Assembly: GCA_010645155.1 (NCBI GenBank)
Contig: CM021321.1
Location: 219,201-283,200, forward strand
Direction of reading: 5' to 3'
Length of the DNA: 64,000 bases
Origin: Tigriopus japonicus
Lineage: Eukaryota; Arthropoda; Copepoda; Harpacticoida; Harpacticidae
Shown: piece by piece, positions 59,336-64,000 of the stretch
How positions within the stretch are numbered: position 1 is the stretch's first letter
Layout: every line of letters begins with the position of its first letter
The notes under the pieces: model-generated
The model's input: only the letters and a program-made list of their open reading frames with translations
Database searches by the model: none
What the model was told of the DNA's origin: nothing
Translations under genes and position numbers: made by a program

Positions 59336-62300
59336 GATTGGCGCCAATGATTGTGAAGTGAAAAGTTCCTGGTTGTGGTTGAAAAGTGAGGATCGGTGAT
59401 GGATTTAATAATTTGCAGCTAAGCCACCACACTTTCCTAACTAAACTGCAAGGCACAATAGGAGAGAGATATTAGTTTGCAAGGCGTACTGCCTATTATC
59501 TCTCTTATGATAAGTTGATAACTGTGATTAAGCTTGGAATGCGAACTTCATTTGACACACTAGGCAAAGTAAAATCCAAAAAGGCTCATTATTAAAATAT
59601 ACTTTTGCATTCCATTTTGAAGGGTATGCAATCAACTAACCAACAACATGAAACGTATCCAAATAAGGCTCAGATGGAGTTTCGTAACTCTTAAGGAGAT
59701 TTTATACTTATTATATAACGGTTTTTTACGAGTCAGTCCATTGCTGATTTTGAAGAAAAAAATACTTGCAACTAATGTGTTCAAGATGGGTAGTTTGTTG
59801 GTAAGTACCATACATCTATAATCTTGAACCAAAGTTCAATGTTGCCTCAGTCTTTGAACACTCTACTTTTTATTTATGAAGCCAAAGTTAGTCCCCATTT
59901 TTTCATAATGGAAGTGCCAATAAATCAAAGTGATATAGCTCTATAAAGATTCCAATAATGAGGTCGGCGTTGCTTTTGTAACATGTGAATGAGTTGATTT
60001 GCACGTCCGTAAATCTGCTTCGTAAGTACGTTTGCACATTCCGACGTTGGATGCTGAGAATCTTCAAAGGCCTAGAAAAGTCCTTCCTTCAGCTAGAGCA
60101 GTTGTATTGCACAAGCAAATTTCATTCGTGTGAAGCATCCGCCTCAACCGGACCTTATCATTAAACATATTCTAGTGCAAGTATTCGATTACATCGCACC
60201 ACTCTGAGTGATTCATGCTGATTTGTTGTCAGCTAATAACTTTCAAGAGCGTCAACACAACACCTCAGATTGAACATGAATTTAAATGATGATCGATTGT
60301 GTTGTTTAGGGACTCGTGAATGGAACTGATTGCAGGGTTGTACGGATATTTTTGGACAAAGAAAATAATCGAGCTGTGGCTCAAAACAAGCTTTAAAAAA
60401 AGACTATTGGGGTAATGTCCCAACATGGGGGACAATGATGTTTTTTGTCAAAAGATATAAGGAAAGAGCAGGAAAATGTGTGTTCTTGAGTGGCCAAAAC
60501 AGTACTTTTTTTAAGGAGTCAAAATAGCGTTTTATATGATAAAAATTGAAAATATGTGATTTCTTTCAATAGTGTAATGTTATCTTGTACTCTTCGTCAT
60601 TTTTTACTAACTTACATCAAGTTTTGGTCGTAAACCGGATATAGCCCAACATATTTATTCCATAAAAATTATTCATGTAAGGGTTGATAATATTATCCTC
60701 CAATTCTAAATAGTGCCCCCTTTTTATTGTCACATTCCGTTTATGATGGAAAGCTAATTCTCTAAACAAAGCAAAATTCACGATTAAAAGAAAAGTCTGA
60801 ATTTTATGTTCATGGTTATGAGGAAAAAATGTTCGGTGATTTATAGATAACTTTTAACGTCGAAATAGAATTCAGTTCCTCATACTAGTGAGGAGAAGAC
60901 CACAATAGATCAATCCCTGTTCTCATGGTCATATTTTGAAACATAAAAGTGCATTAAGCCCTGTATCACACCCTGTACCCTCCACACTTGAGTGATGGAA
61001 CGACATTAAGGACGACACTTTTTCCAATTTTTATCAACGGAAATGCTCCGTTGGATATTTGAAAAAAAAAAAATACTCTACGTACTCTATTAAGAAATAA
61101 AAAGCGTCAAGTTTTTCCCAAATGTCTAGATTGATTCTCTTCGTCGAATTATCGATCAATTGGGGAAAGACATCCTCAAAATGGGCAAAATATGTGGGTT
61201 TCTACCAAAAATTGTAAAATATTTTTGTCTCATGAAATTGCCCTTTTATGTGAAAAAATAATGCCTTTTTCACAACTTCCCACCCATTAGATACATTTTT
61301 TTCGATACATTTTGCAAACGAAATTTGGAAGAATTGGTTAGCATTTTACAAAAAAAAATGCTCCAAATTCTCAATGTACAGTAGGCCAAGATGAGGTCAA
61401 TTCGCCTTTTCAATCTTTTTGAAGATTTTATTGTTGTGCAGGGTGCTCCACTTAAAACTAGCCAAAGAATAGTTGTACAGTAATTTTCAGACTATCAGCC
61501 ATTTGGATCAAAAAGCCATTCTTGCAAAAAGTTTTGAACGTACAAATGTCAAGTTTTTTTATTCTTAAATAAATAGTTTGCATCTTTACCGGGGATTTGA
61601 ATTGCTTGGCATCTAGAGAACGATTTAGAACATACGTTTTGAGTTGATTCATGCTTTCTCTATTGACCTTTTAGATGTAGTACAAATGGAAAAGAGAAAT
61701 CGGGGTTCTTTAACATTTTCTCTGGGAAACCGTCTTAAGGAATAGTTAGGTACGGTGCTTAATTGAGTTGGAGAAATCAGTTTTAGGTTCCAAAGATTTT
61801 TGAGACCAGTTTTGAGGTGAAGAGACCAATGCAGCATACGTAATTGAGTTCTGATAATTAGATCACGGGTCAAAAATTGATTTAATGTTGTAACATGCTT
61901 AAACAGAAATTTATAAATAGTTTCACACTTAGGTTGATAATGGCTTAAGATATTGGTGAAATCTATTTAGCCGTTCAATTTGCAATGGCTATTTTCGAAC
62001 ACAATTCTTGGAGGACGCAATCGGACTTTTGTTAACTCAAATTAGAACTTTCGTCAATATTTCAGGTACATTCAACCATGTGACAACTTTAGGAATGGGT
62101 GAAAAGAAATAGCCAGAAAGTTGCTTTAAACCTTGTTTTAATATCATATCCATGTCGATCAAACCTAAAATGGGCCCCTCCATAAGTTATTTGAGCGTCA
62201 AATTGTACTTTATCACATTAACCAAAAATGCATCCAACGAGAACTAAAAATCTCGCACTAAAGATGATTATAATTATTATCATTATATCATTTTTTCAGG

Positions 62301-62806
62301 CCAATGACCTAATTATCGGAACTCAATTACATGTGCACTGATCTCAAATGTCTCTGAACTTTAAAAATGATTGCTCCAGCTCAATTCTGCGCCGTGTGGA
62401 GTGTGCATTCTATAACATTCGAGACGTCTATGACTCCACTTAAATCTAAATATCCACCCATCTGTCTACACCCCACATTGTTCAAAATAACCTGAGAGAA
62501 ACGGATCAAATCCGAATATACAATCATTTCCACCCATCATCTAACTCCCTACAAGTAAGAAGCAACACAAGGTGTTGTTACAGGTGAAACGTCCATGTAC
62601 TCAGCATTCACGGGGGTGAACGAACGACTTGCTACGGAATCGACCAGCGGACCAACTCCCGAAAATGGTTTGCTCTCTGCTCTCGCAGTATGTCGTTCAT
62701 ACATGTACCATTGTTCGTTTCTCGGCAAGAAAGTGGACTTCAAGCATGCCGTGTTTTGATCAGAGCAGAACGTTTCGAAGAAAGTTTGCTTGGCCAGTTA
62801 TTCATC
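59336..62806. other. Intergenic DNA upstream of two divergent genes
   Basis: Contains the upstream regions of chitin synthase (minus) and the fucosyltransferase-like gene (plus). No gene recognised. A lone CAGGGTGCTCCA word at ~61440 resembles the left end of the TA-flanked element at 16499, but no partner end was found. Confidence 0.4.
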
Positions 62807-63707
62807 ATGAAGCCGGGCACATGGTTCACCACTGATACGATCAAGATCGCCATTTCATTGGTGCTTTTGACCAATGTACTGTCAATAGCCTATTTCTTCA
62901 CATCCGAATCATCGGCAGAAAATCGGGTCCTGGAACCACCTGAGATCTTGTCCCGAAGTGAACGATTTGTTCCATCATCCACTGAAGATCGTGTGATCCA
63001 CATCGTCAAGGAGAAATCCTTTGATTGGCACGAACATGAGTTCCACATTGGATTCGAGGAGTGTCCACATTTTCGGAACTGCCGGGTTCAGACCCATTAC
63101 ATCACGAATCAATCGGTTCCATTGTCTGTTCCTCATAAGGGAGATGCGGTTGTCTTCACCGTTCAAGCTGCCAGTTTACAAAAGGATCCTTCTTGGTGGA
63201 CCAGAGCAGCTGATATGCGTTCCAAAGATCTAGCTTGGGTCCTTTTCTCAATGAGGAACCCTTTTGAGTTCCCATTGAATTTTATGACCTTCAGGAATTA
63301 TGGGTTCAACTTCACGATGACGTACAAGCCAAATTCGGATATTTTTACTCCGTACAATTTTTGGTTGTCCGAAGGGAATCCAAGTCCTCGAATGGCGAGG
63401 AAAAATTTCGCTCAAGGCAAGACTCGGAAGGTTTTATGGCTGATAGATGGTCCGTGTCATTCGATTAATAATCGGATGAAGTACGCCAAGGATTTGAGTC
63501 AGAAGATTGCATTGGATATCATTGGTCATTGTTATGATCAAAGTGGAAAGGTCCATCAGGTGGATTACAGTACGCATCATAACGAAGGTCGTCGTGGGGT
63601 CATGAGTGATTATAAATTCGTCTTGGCCTTTGAAGAGATTAGTTGTCGTGATTATGTTACGACAACTTACTTTGACGTTGCTCAAAAGCAATCCATCATT
63701 CCCATAG
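62807..63707 (+). CDS. Alpha-1,3-fucosyltransferase-like protein (GT10), first coding exon, partial
   Basis: The frame encodes a short cytoplasmic tail (MKPGTWFTTDT), a signal anchor (IKIAISLVLLTNVLSIAYFF), a stem, and much of a GT10 catalytic domain. The matches are SMRNPF...NFTMTYKPNSDIFTPY in the first half and KVLWLIDGPCHSINNRMKYA followed by FVLAFEEISCRDYVTT in the second. GT10 enzymes transfer fucose from GDP-fucose to N-glycans or Lewis-type acceptors in the Golgi. I chose the ATG just before the anchor; an upstream in-frame ATG at 62690 would add 39 residues. The exon ends at a GTAAGC donor in phase 1 and the rest lies beyond the window. The usual FEN...DYVTEK signature reads FEE...DYVTTT here, so the donor site is altered. 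Glycoprotein 3-alpha-fucosyltransferase A is the nearest known type. Confidence 0.8.
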
Positions 63708-64000
63708 GTAAGCAAACAATTCCAGGAAATTGAGATTACTCGCCCGATTTTACATAAGCTAAAGTAGATCCCTCTAAACTAAATAGTAAATCATGGAGGT
63801 TGCGTTACAATTGAACAAAAATCAGCGGGATTATAAATTTTTGGACAGCAGAACCTTTTGTAGTTCTTGAGTAGAACTAGTGAAAACTATCACCTTTCCT
63901 TGCTATTAATCTCTTTAAGGGAGTAGAATAAAAACAAAAGGAATCCGTTCAAGGTTAGATAAGAGTTGTTATAGAATTTGGCCATAATCAGTTTGTTATC
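63708..64000. other. Intron sequence at the right edge
   Basis: AT-rich sequence after the fucosyltransferase-like donor site. No following exon could be found before the window ends. Confidence 0.5.

Overview
The window looks like nuclear DNA of an arthropod, most likely a crustacean such as a copepod. This is inferred from a full chitin synthase gene, GT-AG introns of very mixed length, an AT-rich intergenic background and animal-only gene families. The species cannot be read from the sequence. No bacterial, viral or organellar genes were recognised.

Layout from left to right. 1-3642: AT-rich DNA with an 852-bp hAT-type element. 3643-10273 (+): a two-exon gene for an unrecognised, serine/arginine-rich, probably disordered protein. 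10274-14230: repeats, including a long inverted repeat and a 366-bp hAT MITE. 14231-26449 (+): an eight-exon LIN54 (Mip120-like) gene with two CXC modules, whose introns carry at least five mobile elements. 26950-31378: a foldback element, a possible small secreted peptide gene (-) and unannotated DNA. 31379-35274 (-): a five-exon SLC35F6-like transporter gene with a tRNA-derived SINE and a small hAT MITE in its last introns. 35596-37995 (-): a single-exon vinculin/alpha-catenin-superfamily gene, perhaps Serendipity-alpha-like. 38-46 kb: gene-poor and repeat-bearing. 46918-50176 (+): a TMEM47/claudin-like four-helix membrane protein. 51539-59335 (-): a complete twelve-exon chitin synthase (1,599 aa), tail to tail with the claudin-like gene. 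62807-63707 (+): the start of a GT10 alpha-1,3-fucosyltransferase-like gene that runs off the right edge.

The most unusual object is the claudin-like protein. One exon (49147-49866) puts about 16 calcium-binding thrombospondin-type-3-like DxDxDG motifs into its second extracellular loop. That exon is bounded by phase-1 introns on both sides, so it can be skipped in frame. This is the signature expected for an exon-shuffled cassette, and skipping it would give an ordinary ~203-aa TMEM47-size protein. The gene also shows two possible first exons.

The second theme is a dense set of non-autonomous DNA transposons. At least eight have recognisable ends and 7/8 or 8/8 matching 8-bp target-site duplications (hAT type). 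Others are foldback or TA-flanked elements. One hAT element contains a 31-bp minisatellite that creates long open frames in all three frames of one strand; these are not genes. The genes do not form an operon or a shared pathway. Two (chitin synthase and the claudin-like protein) plausibly act in epithelial and cuticle biology. LIN54 acts in cell-cycle transcription and the fucosyltransferase in the Golgi.
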